Shown: positions 1 through 29,032 of the stretch, piece after piece
Layout of the letters: each line of letters starts with the position of its first letter
Position numbering within the stretch: the stretch's first letter is position 1
Assembly (NCBI RefSeq): GCF_027596085.1
Contig: NC_072465.1
Location: forward strand, 19,276,707-19,340,706
Direction of reading: 5' to 3'
DNA length: 64,000 nucleotides
Source of the DNA: Anoplopoma fimbria
Lineage: Eukaryota; Chordata; Actinopteri; Perciformes; Anoplopomatidae
Program-made: the position numbers and the translations under genes
Notes under the pieces: model-generated
The model's input: the letters and a program-made list of their open reading frames with translations, nothing else
Told to the model about the DNA's origin: nothing
The model's database searches: none

Positions 1-2225
1 GGATTAAGGAAAAAAAGTAATCTACAAACAAAAACCTTGCAGAGACGTGGATAAATAAGAGATCCTGAATAGAGCAGTAGAGTTGATGGTTATTCCTTCA
101 CTGCCACTAAACAGTAATCACTTTAGGTCAGACCTATAAAGAGGTTTACATCTTGGACGTTAAATTACTAATTTGCTGATAGAATTAGATATTTTTTTAA
201 AAGGATATCACAAAGTAAAAAAGAATGCGCCACACTTTCCTCACACACAGATTCAGGGAAAATAGAGCAGGGAGGTCACTGGTGTAGCGATGACTGCTGT
301 GCCGGACACATTCATGTAAAACTCAGGAGGACTGCAGTTACATGGTTTGTTTTCTATCTGAAACAATTACTTTGTTTTAAAAAAGGAAATAAATTATTTT
401 CAAGAGGCCAAATTAATAGATTTAACCACTGCACAGTGCTTTTGATAATTCATTTATATTTGAGTGTGAACTATATCATCATTTAACATGTTACAGAAGC
501 TTAACAGCATTATCAACCTCTAAACGTGAATAATAAATAAAACACAGCATCAGTAGATTTCCTTATTTTGGTTTTACTATGGTGCCTTATTCCTCTGCCA
601 TTCTTATTTCCTGCTCTGATCTTCTGTTGGAAGCTGTACAAAGACAGGGGACATGGAGAGAGAGGGAGAGAGAGAGAGACAATAGAGCAGTTCTGCTGAG
701 CCTACAAGCTCCACCAAGACTGGATTAACTCTTGTTGAGAGTACGACTTATAGCTTTGTATTAAAACAGCTGCTTAAACACACACCAAGCACTGGTCCCC
801 ACATAAACACACATGCTCATACAGAAAAGCAGAGGCAAAATGGATGTAGACATGTGCATACAGATATGCACTTGTTGTCCAACACACACACTCTCACATA
901 CACAGGGTTTCCTCGGCCTAGAGTTTGTGATGATGGCCTTAAAAAGGGGAGTGAAAAGAATATATTGAGTTGAAACATTTAGGGGAAACGCTGCTGCTGA
1001 AAATGATGAAAGGTGTCTTTTTTAAAAACAAAACTTTTCTTCATAAAAATGTGCTTTTTTTGTCGTCTGCGTTCACTATAAAGTTAAAAGAAATCCACAC
1101 ATATCACTTGTTAGCAAGTTACTTTCTCTGCATGCTTAACAGTCAAAATGTTGCTGAATCAGACTGAACTATGCTTTTATGACTAAACGTGTTGTCTTTC
1201 AGATTAGTCAGGAGAAGCAAACTTTTCTAGCTGTGATCATTTGCAATAAAGCAGTAAAATGTTTTACACAGTGTACCTTTACTTTATCTTATTACATACC
1301 ATCCTTTGCAATGTGACATGTGCACATACATAGCGTTGTTAATGCTAAAACAATATATGTGTTCTTCAAACTTAACACGTCCTGTACCGCCGTAGCCTTA
1401 GGGAAAACCCTGATATGCACAAGTGTACACACACACGTGTGCGTACAAACGCAGCACACACAGTAACCAGCCTCCTAATGAATCACCTGGAGTGGAAAAA
1501 CCAACAGTGGAAAATTTCCTGAGGCCCAAATTAAACTCTTAGTGTGACACAGCGAGCCATCAATACACTCTGCAAGCTGCATACAAAACCATTCATCACT
1601 CTACATGCATGCACACACACATTTACACACAAAGTATGTTACCCACCTGAATTTTTTTTAGAATAGAGCAGGAAAGTGAAGAGAGGTGAAAAAAGCATAA
1701 CTAATAATGTCAATGATGGCTACATTTCATGTACTTGCACCAGTGCCAGTGCCTGGTATTATGCAAGCTGGCACATCCAACAGAGCCATCATTAATGTTT
1801 TTAGTTACACCTGTGCTTTGAAAACTCTAAATGTCTGCAATTAGAAAGGTCTAGAGAGAAATGTTAATTTAGAAACTGGAATTTCTTTACTAGGAAAAGA
1901 ACACAAACACAGAACCGTGATGTTTTATTACTGTAGTTGCTCCACTTTGCTCCACTTTTAATTATAAAATACTTAATCCAAAGTGTCATAAACTCTATTA
2001 AGTAAAAGTTTAAACTGGCAACTGTTGATTTCCCCAGCTATGATATAATATATGTCGACTGTTTGTGGTAAATTTACTCAGTTATAGCTTATTCATTTTT
2101 CTTATGCGAGTTGGAAAAACAACAAATGTAGAGCTTGGTTTTTGTCTGGTTCCTTGTCCATGAAAGACATTTTGCTTGTTGTGACGCCATTAAAATCTGT
2201 CTTCAACAGGAGGAAATATAAACAC

Positions 2226-2602
2226 TAGAGGTGCAACGGATCTTAAAACTCATGGTATCAAGGATCAGAGTCACGGATCGGTTCACAGTTCTGATTAGCC
2301 TAAATGACAAAAAGGAAAGAAATCTAACTTTGACAGATCCCTTCTTTGCTGAACCTTCGTTCGTTAGCCGTTAGCGATGCTGCAAACCTTACTACTCCTG
2401 TCCGTTTAAACGCGGAATGGTTGTTTAAAATGATCAGAAATGATCAGATGTTCTGATCGCATATTCGACTGAATATCGGGGGAAAACATTTGTCAGTAAC
2501 ACTTTATTGTAAACGTTAAACTGTGTAATTAATCCGTGATTCACAAGGTTGCCGAACCGCGAGGGGGGAATCACAGATCGACAATGGTCCCTTACACCAC
2601 TA
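2226..2602. mobile_element. Probable hAT-like non-autonomous fragment
   Basis: Begins TAGAGGTGCAACGGATC and contains CACGGATCGG and AATCACAGATCGA, patterns of a fish repeat family with hAT-like ends. The right end (CCCTTACACCAC) is degraded and no 8-bp duplication can be fixed. Confidence 0.4.
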
Positions 2603-5577
2603 ATTACCTCATTGAGAGGTACTCAGAACCCCTTCTGAGGTAGTTCCTGCCACAGTAGGTGTCTCCAACACCACATTTTGATGATGATGACACAAACACA
2701 CACACGCACACACACACACAAGGTGAAAACAATAGCCGCCACACAATGTCACAGCTGGAGGAAGTAGGGGCTTGAGAGATTCACTGTCTGACTAAGGAGG
2801 CATTCAGCAGCTACAATCACCACGGCAACCTTTGATTCGCTGCTGGATGAGACGCAGCTGATTGAGATGAGCTAATTAGAGCAGGCTGACACAGACACAC
2901 AAGCACAAAGTCCATTCGAACCTTGCAATGCTGCACATCGTTCACACATTATTGGTATTTTTAAAAACTTTTTAAAAGGCAGCATTAGTAATAACAGTTT
3001 TCAAATGGTTCAGAACGCTGCAGCTAGAAACTAGAGGCTAAACCCGTGTTGAGAGCCTATCAGACACCGGCTCCGCACAGGTTTGCGTCTAAAAGGTCTA
3101 AACCTTAAATAGTTTGAAAATGTACTATTCAAGTCTATTTTCCCCTCAATAATACGTGCATAAAAGCAGGGTTGATGGCTAATAAAACACTATGATTACA
3201 TATCAAAAGAAACCTGCACACTGCACAGAAAGCTTGGCTGCTCCTTAGCAGCTCGACGCTTTGAAATTTGCAAAGAAGACGGAACTAATATAGACGGTCA
3301 TCTCATTGTTGCATCAGTGCTGTTGATAACGCAAGGACAACGCTGATGTGACGCTTTGGGTCTAGACACGGTAGGACTAGAACATTTGAGCATAGAAGTT
3401 CTTTTCACAGTAGCTATTTGGACATGTCACGGCAGGGTAAACGCAGATATAATGGATCATATAAATCATGGTCCCAATCTATTGAGTGAGTCACAGTCAT
3501 TCCAGTGAGTCATCATGCACAATGCGATTGCCCACATAAAGACCAAAGGGCCATAATTAATGTTAACAACTCCACCTGTGTTTACCCTGCAATGACATGA
3601 CAAGATGGCTGCTGTGAAAATGGCATACTACACCAGTTTTAGCTTCCATTCATTGTCTGATCATGTCAGATCAGACGTTACTTACAACATTTAATGAATG
3701 GACACAACCTATGGACATCAGACAGTCTGACAGGACGCTCAGGATGAGGCTTGTTATTTTCAAAATAAAGCCCCCAACACTCACTGTACATTGACGAAAG
3801 CCCCAGAAGATAACTGTATCTTAACAAGGTACTCAGGAGGCTGTTTTTTCTTTTTCAAAATAAAAGCCCAATAGCGTTACTCTATCCTAACAGGAAGCTC
3901 AGGGTGTTGGATGTGCACCAGTACAAGGCACGGTCAAAATTTCTACTTTTATTTGTTTTTTGTGATTATGCTTGGCACATTCACATCTCGTTGAAACCAC
4001 AATTACAGGCCTGTATTTTAACGTATAGAAAATATTGCAATTTAAATTGTAGTTGCAGCATCAGTCCGGCTAATCACAAGTTAATGCTTTTCCTTGAATC
4101 GTCCAGCTGTATGTATTCTTATAAACTATAGGGCTATACCTGAATCAGAGTCAGCCCTTCAGACTGTTGCAGTGACTCGACTGAAACAAGTAAGACGAAG
4201 GGCATCTCCCCTACTAAACTCCATTCTAACATAACTGGAGACATTTTAATGTAATGATGCACCCACAGAAGACAAACACTGAAACAATTTGGACACAGGA
4301 GTACAATGTGTGTTGACACCAGCTGTCCATATTTAACATGCATTGGAGTTTAAAATCGACAGTGTTTATGGATAATTACTGTGTTTTAATTTAAATTCAT
4401 GCCAATCATCCGGGCCCGCCCTATCCTTTATATTACTCTTAGCACAGCTGGCGATAATAGATCTTGTTGACCCAGATGAAGCTGTATTCTGCCATGTAAA
4501 GTGTGAAAAAAAAAAAAAAAAAAAAACTCCACAGATCTAAACATTCTGCAAGGAAAGAAAAGCCATCATACTAATTATAAAGTAAAATATTAAATAAACA
4601 ATATCTCTCTCTAGGTAAAGCTGGAGTGTTGGTGTGTCATAATATAACCATAAGAAGAAGACAAATGTTTTCATCAACTGCTGACATCTCGGTTAATTAC
4701 AGCGGAGCAAACATTTTATGAAAAACTGCTAGTGCCGCTTTTTAATGAATGAAGATGTGTTGTGAATCAGATCTGACTTATGCTTTTAGCCTCGGCTGAA
4801 CTCTTTCATTAATGCTGCTTAGTTCTCACTTTTCCTTTTCTGTCTGACTGTTAGCCCCACTAACATCTCTTCCTGCTACTCTTTTGTCCGCCTCCTCCAT
4901 CACATCTCTCCTGCTCCCCATGTCTTTTAAATCCTCTCTCTGTTTTAAATGTAACAAGGATGAACAGGTGTTAATGTCTGTTCAATTTTCATTATTCTTA
5001 TGCTTCTGCTTCCCATCACAATTGTCTCTTTTTGTTTCCTCTGCGCTTATGATGGCTGGCTGGCTCACGTGCTCACCCTGTTTTCCCCACTTGCTACCTT
5101 TCCCTCTCCCTCTCCCGGATGTTCTCTCGCTTGACTAGACCATTAGGTTCTTTTAAACTCCGTTGCTATCTCGTCTTCAACACTCCCTTGTCACACACAC
5201 ACACCCCCCTGCCTTTGCCTCCATTCCCTGCTGTCAAATGCATTCAACTCCCGCTGTCAGAACAATACCACCTGCCTTTTTCGTACCAGCACCTTAAAAA
5301 TAAGCACACACAACCACTAACTGCATCAGAAACTGCAGTCTTAAGTGCGATGCTCTGAGGTCTTTAATATATATCCTCATATATTGTTTCATTGCTTGTT
5401 GAGTCGTTAATTAAGGAGAGTGCCGGTGAAGTTCGGTCGGCTGTAGCACAGTTACAGCTGCCTATTAGCTACTGTGAATGAATAAAATAATGGTGAGGGA
5501 GATGGAAGTTCATACAGCTACTGCAGTCTCAGAACCCCCTCCCCACTCTCCACTCCACATCCTAAAGCCGAGCCGAG

Positions 5578-5655
<78 letters not shown>

Positions 5656-5865
5656 TGTGTGAGTGTGTTTGTGTGGCGCTGTGAAGGGAAGCCTGCTGTG
5701 AGTGTGCAGCTCGTCTGTCTGCACACGTGAGTGGGAGAAAGACCCAGATGTGAAGCTAGAGACAGGAAGGGGGAGGGGGCTGAGGAGGGGATGGATGGAG
5801 GGATTAGGGCGGATGTGATCAGAGAGAGCTGATCTGCCTGTCAGCAGTGGTTGGCGCGCAAACAC

Positions 5866-5923
<58 letters not shown>

Positions 5924-7136
5924 CTATTATCACACACCGAAACGGCACAGAGAGATTTGCTCAGCTGTGTTGAGCACAGAGACAGCCCGACTGAACCACA
6001 CACACACACACACACACTCAATGTTTAGGTGGAGGGACCTCATTTTAAAGATGGGTAACTGTGTTAAACAAATGGGCCTACATGTTACTGGTACAATGCC
6101 CATCACTGAAAAAAATATCATGAAGCTTTGCATCCAAGTGCATTAAAAGATCAGCTTATCAAATTAGCCATTTATGAAATCCCTGTTGGGATCCCATGTG
6201 ATTCTGAGAGGGCAGCAGCCATGGGTGGCCTTTGCCTCCGTATGAATAAACACGGCATTACTGTCTCATTAGTCAATTTCTTCCTGGTGACATGAATTAT
6301 AGCCAAAGGCTGTTGTGTGTAATACTGGATGTTCAGCATAGCAAGGAGGGTTGGTTTTAACACCTAGGCCACATTTAACAATTCACATCGGACTAGAGGG
6401 CTGTAGCGCTGCCTGCTTTCCATGCCGGTCTCTGCACCCCGAACCTCAGCCGACAATTATCTCATAGAGTTTATTTGATTAGTCCTTATAAAGAGAGATT
6501 TTAATAGAATTTTGCATGCATAAAAAAAACAAAAAACATATCCCATTAGTTCTACACTAAGTCGCACAGTCAAAAACTTGATTAAGCTGAAGTTGTTAAA
6601 TGCTGTTCGGGGGAAATGGGAAAATATTTTTCAATGTAAAAGTTAAAGCCAAATTATTAGGAACACCTAGCTAAAGATAATACAGTTTAATATTACCATC
6701 ATGCAATAACTCCTACCCTTATTTAGGTTTAATTTCTGTTGTTGTTTGTTTGTTTTGGAGAGGTTCACTTGTATTGTTTTATATTGACAGTTGATTAATT
6801 ATTTTGTCACATATTAATAAGGGAAGGCTAAATAAAAGAAACACCTCTCTGTATAATGCAATACAATTCAGCAGCAGTGAATGCCACATCCCCCAAAATG
6901 ATCACAAAGTAGAATCAACACCTATCTAAAACTGTTTCAACAAAAACTGAACCGTAAAACCTTCATGAAGGTAGAATGTATTGCCGTACTGTTGTATTAA
7001 GACTGTTTCAGCTTTGGCTACCTAGCAACTAAGTGTATAATAATGTGCACAACATGTTGCTTAGTGCTCGACCTAATTTCCTCAATCATCAAAGCACTAC
7101 AGTCAAATGACAGTAGGTGGTCCCATAGTTCATTCC

Positions 7137-7138
<2 letters not shown>

Positions 7139-7198
<60 letters not shown>
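7139..7198. repeat. (AT)n microsatellite
   Basis: About 60 bp of alternating TA, self-complementary and cruciform-prone. The poly-Ile/Tyr ORFs across it are artefacts. Confidence 0.95.
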
Positions 7199-7200
<2 letters not shown>

Positions 7201-8334
7201 CATCTTGAGTGTTGTGCTTCTCTTTAATTAGTTTGCAGTCTGGCCTTTGGACATACGAGCTGCAATAGAGCTTAACAACTACTTTCATGGCTGCTTTCAG
7301 AAAGAACATCTTGTCTACTACATTATGCTTCTCTGAAAACAAGTTAATTTACAACATCACATTAGAGCCACTTTGCCTTCATTAGAGTCAGGGCTGAATG
7401 ACATAACAGAATTATATAATTGTGATTTTTAATCAAATCTGAAAAAACAACAACAACAACAACAACAACAATAAAGCACTGCAGAAAAATAAAGAATCTT
7501 ACTGATTTCCAATCAGTTACAATAAGAAATCACACAAACTAAAATGCAGAAATACAAAAGAGATCTCCTGATTATGGCTCTGCCGCTGTAAACATAAACA
7601 ACAATGATCTCTGCTGGGCGCCAGTCAAACTACTTGACACACCGGTAGTCGGGCCTTTAGCCATGCAATTGTCACACACTGCCTTGTGACAATATCTTGA
7701 CTCAACCCAAATAAATACAACCGACTAAACTCCCCTCTGCTTTACTGGTGTTTGGTTCTGTTGAGGTCATTTTCACATGGTAGTAAATAACATCAAAGCT
7801 AAAAGCGGGTTGTGGCATTTTACAAGTTGTTTTCTTCATCTGCTCTAATGCGCATATGTTTATGACCCTTTAGTTTGTTAAATTGTGTAGCATTCATAAC
7901 AACAAACAATCACGTTCGAAAACTTCATTCTAGTACTTCGCGACGGTTTGAATTTGATTATTTGTTCAGCCCTAATTCGAGTATCACTCTGAGTTTTAGA
8001 CTCTCCTTTTATACTCATAAATAGTTTGAATACTCTTTCTTAGCGAGAAGGAAACGAACACATTCAGGTGAGCTGGTGACATTTTTCTCCTCTTTGCTTC
8101 CTCTCAGGCAACACGTGTCTGGGACTTGAGGCAGTTTATGAGAGATGAAAGGGGCTTGTATTAATAATAAATTATGAAGGGATAAATAATACATGAGAAT
8201 GAAAATCTAGGAAGCTGACACTTCCAGGTGCAGCTACTACCATTACTTTAGCTGCAACAACTGGCAGATGACAACTCATAAAAGAGGATGAAAGAAATGT
8301 CATTACCAGGAACAAACACCGGTTAATGAGGGTA

Positions 8335-8336
<2 letters not shown>

Positions 8337-8430
<94 letters not shown>
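8337..8430. repeat. (GT)n microsatellite
   Basis: About 47 uninterrupted GT units with no interpretable neighbour. Confidence 0.95.
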
Positions 8431-8431
<1 letters not shown>

Positions 8432-11400
8432 TGAACTAACGGGGAATAAATATTAGCGCTTTTTTTTTGTATAGCGCTAGTAGCAGTCAAGATATTTATT
8501 TTGTATTTGCAGAAAATTAACTAGTGTGTGAACTCAAATGCCAAAGCAGCATGTTTTATTGTTGTTTCAATCATTTTTTAACATGTATATTTTATGACTT
8601 TATGTTTCATTTAAAGCCGGGTGATCCCTGTGGATATGATGGCTGCCACTGAACAAGAAGCAGTGATGGTAACAGCGAAATTAGTAACTTGATTTACATG
8701 TAACAGTCAACAAAAGGAAAAAATAATTAGAAGGTTGCTCTCCACCAGAGCTGGTTCCTACATGTTCCCCTCCATCAGTCAAATCTAATATGTAGCCAAC
8801 CTAATTGTTACAAGCCAGTACCGTTGTTGCCTTTGCAGAAACTTGATCAGTTTATTTTTGCATTGATTTCTTTCTGCATTATGAAGCCTATTCATGGCTC
8901 TGTGTTTTGAATCTACTCAGCCATTGAAAGGCTTTGCATGCACTTCATCCACATGTTCAAAAACTGCATCATTACTATCAATTTGCTTGAATGAGAATTA
9001 TTATTTTATAGTTAATACACTAATAGTCTCTCCAGATTATGCAATTATATATGAAATAATAGCATATACCCATCACTTAGAAATGTGTCCTGTCAAAGCA
9101 TGTTTTCTTTACAAGATAAGGAGCCACAACAAACAATTAAACCATTTTTAACTTTGATCTTAATCAAGCCAGTAAAGTGCTGTAGCTTCAGACAGCTATA
9201 TTTGAGAAAAAGCTTGTTTTTTTTCAAAGAAAGGGTCCAGTGGGGTTTTACAAGAACAGTAGTTCTCAGAGGAAGAGAATACGTTTTAAACATTGCATTA
9301 ATCATTCCCTCTCCCCTCGATCCAGCTGCCCATTTTTCTAATCACCCTTTGAGGCACGTCTGTAATAACGGCTGTCGAGTGGAAAAGCTATTAAAATCAA
9401 TTTACAATCCTGTATCACAGCAGCAAAGAGAAAGGCACAGTCAGACAGAGAGGAAGAAAAAGAGCCCCAAATGGTCCATGGATGGCATAAATAAAAGAGG
9501 TGCTTTAAGGACATTAGTCAATGTGAAGGAGATGTTAGAAATAACCACCCTCTCATAGCTGATGCTGCTAAAACGCTGGCATATACTTGGTCTCAGTTGA
9601 CTGTAGAGAAACATCTGACATCTTGTTTGCCAATATATGAGGGAACATTTTCTTGAACCCTGGGTCACTTGGGTTTCGCCACAGCCCCGCCCCTTTAGGA
9701 GAACATCAGCAGGTCCTGAGACTATTCACTCCAATGGGAGAGATGAACACGAGTAAAGATAAGGACCAATTCCTTCACTCCATAGTCACCAAAGTAATTA
9801 TTGGACCCTTTTTAATCACAAGCCACATTACTTTTGGACATTCTTACACTAAAATGGCTTTTTTCAGACTCAAAGTAACTTTGTTCCAGACCTTGTCTCT
9901 GACTCGCAAAACAGACTCATGAGATCTGGCAACACGGATGTCTCTTCTCTCTGTTGGCACTGAACCGTCAGTCTGGTGACATGACTGCATTACCAGTCTA
10001 CGGTGATGTCAACATTTCAAGCTGACGTTCTCAAACGGCCTAGCCAACTACTCTTTGTAATGCTAGATATGGCTGTTTGCACTTTAAATATTTAATGTTA
10101 GCAAAAGAAAATCTAAATACATTAGACAGCACCCACTTAGGCGACAGGAAGTGTATACCATTTCATACTATTGGCGCCTTTTGTTCTACGTCATCTTTTA
10201 ATAGTCAAATCGTGACGCATCACATCTGTTATTTACTTGTTATTCATCTTTGGTGGATCTTAACTTCTAGCAGAGCGATCAATATGAGGGAGTGTGTATG
10301 TGTGTGTGTGTGTGTGAGAGAGAGCATGAGACAGAGAGGACCTTGGTTGTGTCCTTGTTGATGTAAGTAACACTGTAGCAGTCAAAGGGGTCGAAATCCA
10401 AACCATTGGTTCCCCAGCCAGCCGTTGACACCCTGTCCCCTTTGTGTGTGTGACATCTAAACAAGGTCTTTCAATATTTAAACGTTGCTAATCGCTGCGC
10501 TACTTTCTCACTTTCTGTGGGTTTCCTAATCATTTATCTTTGAGTCAAAATAGTCACAAAAATAATAATTATAATAAAATAATGTAGTGTTACTGCATGA
10601 CAAGAACATAAGTCCCTTTCAAAAATCAAACCCCTGCTCCTCCCATTGTTTGTGAAGTAAACCCACATTTAAAAAGTGGTGAGTTCAAGCATTTGTGATG
10701 TATGATCACTCTAAACTACACTTTCTCCTTGGACAGATTTACACAGCATTAAAAAAAGGGTGTGGTGGAATCAGTGCAAGTAGAGACTCCTACTAATGTT
10801 CTATTGAATTACTGTCACGAAAATGGAGGCAATGCTGCCACAAAATAAGTTTTAGTGTCTGGAAGGCTTCCATATGAATATTTTTTATTGTATAACTGAC
10901 TTTGGCATTTATTGACTCATAATATATTGTCCAAGCCTCTTATTTGTCAAATAAAATAAAAAACCCAGCATGAATCAGGATAGTGGAGGTCAACCGATAG
11001 TGGATTTTTAAAGGAATTATAATATTGATAGTTTGGAGCAGAAAAAAAAAAGCTGATCGCCTTTTAATCGGCCGATACCCCTTAGGACATTTTCATAATT
11101 TCATGTTGTCAGACAGAAAAAAAACGTCCTCGATATCAAAATGTAGATGCGGGAATAGATGGGTATTTCTTGTCCTGCATTAGAGATATGAATGTAGCTT
11201 CAGGCTACACTGCAGACTTCAAAGGAAGGATGTGCAGGGAGGAAATAAGCCAGCCCCACTGGCACCATGAAATACTGAGGGGCATCTGTGCACGTGCATG
11301 TGTTTCTTTATTTTATATTTTTCGCCAAACACCAAACATGCATGCGAATGTGTGTGCACACTTGTTCCAAATCATTTGTGTAGTGTTTGTACATTTGTGT

Positions 11401-11570
11401 GTGTATACCCTGTTGGTGAAACTATAACTGGACCCTGGTTTTACATCATTTTGAAGTCTTCATGAGCTTGAAAAACCCTTAGGAAAAAAAATATATTTTA
11501 TTAGCACGACCTCTGATAATTTGAAAATCATTTCTATGTTGTCTGTAGGCTTGAAATCTGAAAGTTCCAG

Positions 11571-11826
11571 CGTCCTGGTGATTTAGTGGTTAAGATGGGA
11601 CGGCTGTCACTAAGGAGTTGAAGCTGGTCGTCCACTATTTGGAAGATTGGCTGTTCGATCCCAAGCTCCGCATGTAGAATTGTCCTTGAGCAATAATTTA
11701 AACCTTAATCTCTCCCCGAGAGTGTGCCTTTGGTGTGTGAATGATTAGACTAGAATCTGATGAGAAAGCGGTACTTTGAATGGCGGTGTACTGGATGAAA
11801 TGGTGTGAATGGTTGAATGTTGACAT
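11571..11826 (+). mobile_element. Degenerate tRNA-derived SINE
   Basis: tRNA-like head (GTGATTTAGTGGTTAAGATG, later GTTCGATCCC), then TTGTCCTTGAGCAATAATTT and GGTGTGAATGGTTGAATG. Similar in plan to the SINE at 55,177. No target-site duplication seen. Confidence 0.6.
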
Positions 11827-12209
11827 TTAAATCATGTCCAAATAACGCAAGTCCATCCACCAAGATGCATACCAGAGGAGGGCAATAACACCCTATCTAT
11901 ATCCTCACTGCCAAAGTATCCAATAAAACAGAAAACTCAATTTGACATTAGTTAACAATCAAAACTGAGCCACCAAAACCACATGATGACTTCCTGATGA
12001 GGACACTAGGTACAGATATATTAACTAAGGACCGTAGCAATTTGTGTATGTAAGGGTGAGGTGTGTGAGGGCAAGGAAACGATATAAACTGTGTGTTTGT
12101 GTCTTGGATAATACATAAGAATAATTGCCTTAAATCCTGGATCTAAATGGGATATGAAAGTAACTTTGCCGTCAGTTTGCTGTGGTTGTCTCTGGCTGTC
12201 TGAACTCAC

Positions 12210-26584
<14,375 letters not shown>

Positions 26585-26599
26585 CTTTCCCGACACAAC

Positions 26600-26800
26600 G
26601 AGAAGGTTAGGAGAGGAAAAACAGCAGCTAAAAAAGACACTTATACAACCCAAATGTCACTGAAGTCTACGAGGCACACAGTGTGAGATGTTAGCTCTGA
26701 CGTTAGCCTACAGCTGTATCAGCCGGTGGTTGCTGACAACAACAATATTCAGTTTACGCGCCGCGATTGCGCGCTGAGCGTCCGGTCGGATTTCTTAAAG
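26600..26800 (-). promoter_or_regulatory. Probable poc1a promoter and 5' UTR region
   Basis: Lies directly upstream of the poc1a ATG and is locally CpG-rich (ACGCGCCGCGATTGCGCGCT near 26,756). A degenerate X-box-like match, GTTGCT-GAC-AACAAC, is at 26,729-26,743. No TATA box is obvious. Start site not fixed. Confidence 0.4.
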
Positions 26801-28977
26801 GGACAGTAGTGAAGTTTCCATTCATAAAGTTTCATGTGTAAAAGTAAAACTTCAATGCCAGAGTAATACTATTGTAGAAGTATTGGAAATCTGAGCAATT
26901 AAAAGTTTATTTTGATATTAATCCATGTGGATATTTGACTTTAAACTTTTAATTTTTAGTTGTAGTGACGCACCGTTACCGCCAGGTGTCAGCAGTGTAG
27001 CACTGTAAGACATCTACCATTCAGGTTGTAGTGTTTGTTATCAAGAGGGTGGAAAGTTGAGTTTTATAACAAAGTAATGGATTAGGTCCTTGGAAATCTA
27101 TGAATATTGTCTTGAATTGTCATGCAATAAGAGAACATGTGATGGTTGACTGATATTGATACAAATTTGTACAAGGACTGTTTAAAAACCCACTTGAAGT
27201 ACTTCAATGCCATTTTATTCCCCTTTATACTGCCATACCATTAAATATCTAAGGGGAATATTGTACTTTTTTTAATCTAATACTTTTAACTGACAGCCAT
27301 TTAGTAGTTATTTTCAACATATGATGCACAGTTAAAAATGGCTCACCCTGACCAAGCTACAACATTAAAATGCTTTGTATGTGTTAATGCATCAATAACA
27401 ATAATATAAAACACTATTTCATACTATTAGTACATGTTGCAATATTTTCTGTACTTTTACTTTGGTACAATTGTGAATGCAGGACTATTACTTGTAGTGG
27501 AGTATTTTCAGTAAGTGGTTAAGTAAAAAGTCTGACCCTTTCTTCCACCACTGCTGTTGGCACATGCTGCACTGAAACATATATTCTACAACAGTTCGCT
27601 ATCCTCAAGAGTATGGTAATAAAGCAGGAGCCACTTCAAGGCCCTTATCGTGTCAGTTAAAATTGTACTTTAATGGTGCATATTCCCAAATGTTTAATTA
27701 ACTAGCACAAACCTGTTAAAACACTTTTAAACCTGGAGATTTCGGGCCTCGAGGCACTTGTCTGCTCTTGATAATAGAGCCATTTTTTTTATCACCTATG
27801 CAAAGGTATATCGTGTTGTCACCATAGTTACCCTAACTGAATAAAGGTCAAATCAGGCCACTTTATCTGAAGTGTAATATTGTTTGTTTTATTAGATATG
27901 GACCTGCAAGTAGAGAAGTCTAAATATGTCATAACTCAGAATGAACTTAGCACACTGTATGCAAGTGGAATGAGTAAGCAAAAACTGCATAGTCAGACAA
28001 AGACTGATTAAAGTATTATAGTGTGTTATTTCAAAGCTAATTCAGTCAATATATAATGCCCTCTGTTGACCAATTCAATGTCAACACAAACCCTTTCATT
28101 AATCAAATCCCTTGCGGGTTGTTCAAGTATATGGTTGCCGTGACACATACTTACAAAAGTTCCTTTAATTACCTCATATGACTGGTTGTAATTATCTTGT
28201 TTTCAAATTGTTTACACACCATGAAGTCATGTTTCTGTTTTAGGATGTATTCACAAAAACTGACTGTTTACCTGGTAACACAAGAGCCACTTATCTACAA
28301 AGTTCACGAAATACTCACAAAAGTTTGATATTTTCTTGGGGATACATGCATGTAAAGCCTTTAGCAGATGTTGTTATCAAAACATGTTTTCATAACCTAC
28401 TAAACCTTTTCAGATCAGGCTTTTGTGAAGCTTCATTCTCTCCTTAAAGATATTTGCTTCCTTTTACAAACCACATCGCGTGTGAGTCAAGTTAGTCGAG
28501 CCGGTTTGTTGCACTCTGAAGATGGGAATTTCCAATAGGAATGTCCAAATGTTGCAAACATACTGTATAATCAAATAAAAAGCAGTGCACAGTTTTGATT
28601 AATTCAAATGGCTTTCTGGAAGAAATAATTTAAGAAACAAATTTCCCCTTCTGCCAGCCTCGCTAATATTTTAATTATGCTTAATTATACTTCCTGCAAT
28701 AGGCACACCTATGGGTTTTTTCTTTTGTCAAGTTACGGTCATTCTAAACACACTGCACCCTTTCTATGCACTGCAGTGTTGATCCAGACAATGCAACCCA
28801 GCAAGAACATCATCATTTTAATGTGAATACTTCACATGCCTTAATAATTGTTTCCAGTAGATGACCAGGAGAAGGAAAGCGGAAGAAAAAACAGACTGAT
28901 GAACTGGAAACCTTTTAACCCCACTACGGATTCATAGCTGTCAAAGGAATGCAGGGTTGTGATTAAGTAACACATAA

Positions 28978-28979
<2 letters not shown>

Positions 28980-29030
<51 letters not shown>
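28980..29030. repeat. (CA)n microsatellite
   Basis: About 25 CA units in the poc1a-alas1 gap. Confidence 0.95.

Positions 29031-29032
<2 letters not shown>

Larger units (their letters stand above)
1..12209. other. Left flank: non-coding, possibly the last poc1a intron(s)
   Basis: No exon with credible splice sites and recognisable protein was found on either strand. Contents: GT/CA runs at 5,585-5,653, 5,861-5,922, 6,000-6,018, 8,337-8,430 and 10,297-10,314; an AT run at 7,139-7,198; (CAA)n at 7,446-7,471; poly(A) at 4,507-4,525; a hAT-like fragment near 2,226-2,602; another degenerate DNA-transposon-like stretch (GGTCAACCGATAGTGG) at 10,987-11,085; and a SINE at 11,571. The ORF with a His-Thr run at 5,518-6,021 is CA repeat. 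Confidence 0.6.

Noticed and set aside
4139..4182. Possible poc1a C-terminal exon (acceptor TTTCAG, donor gtatag, reading VESLQQSEG in one frame)
   Set aside because: In the phase required after exon 9 it hits a stop (after SSHCNSLKG), and it lacks the POC1 C-terminal motif.
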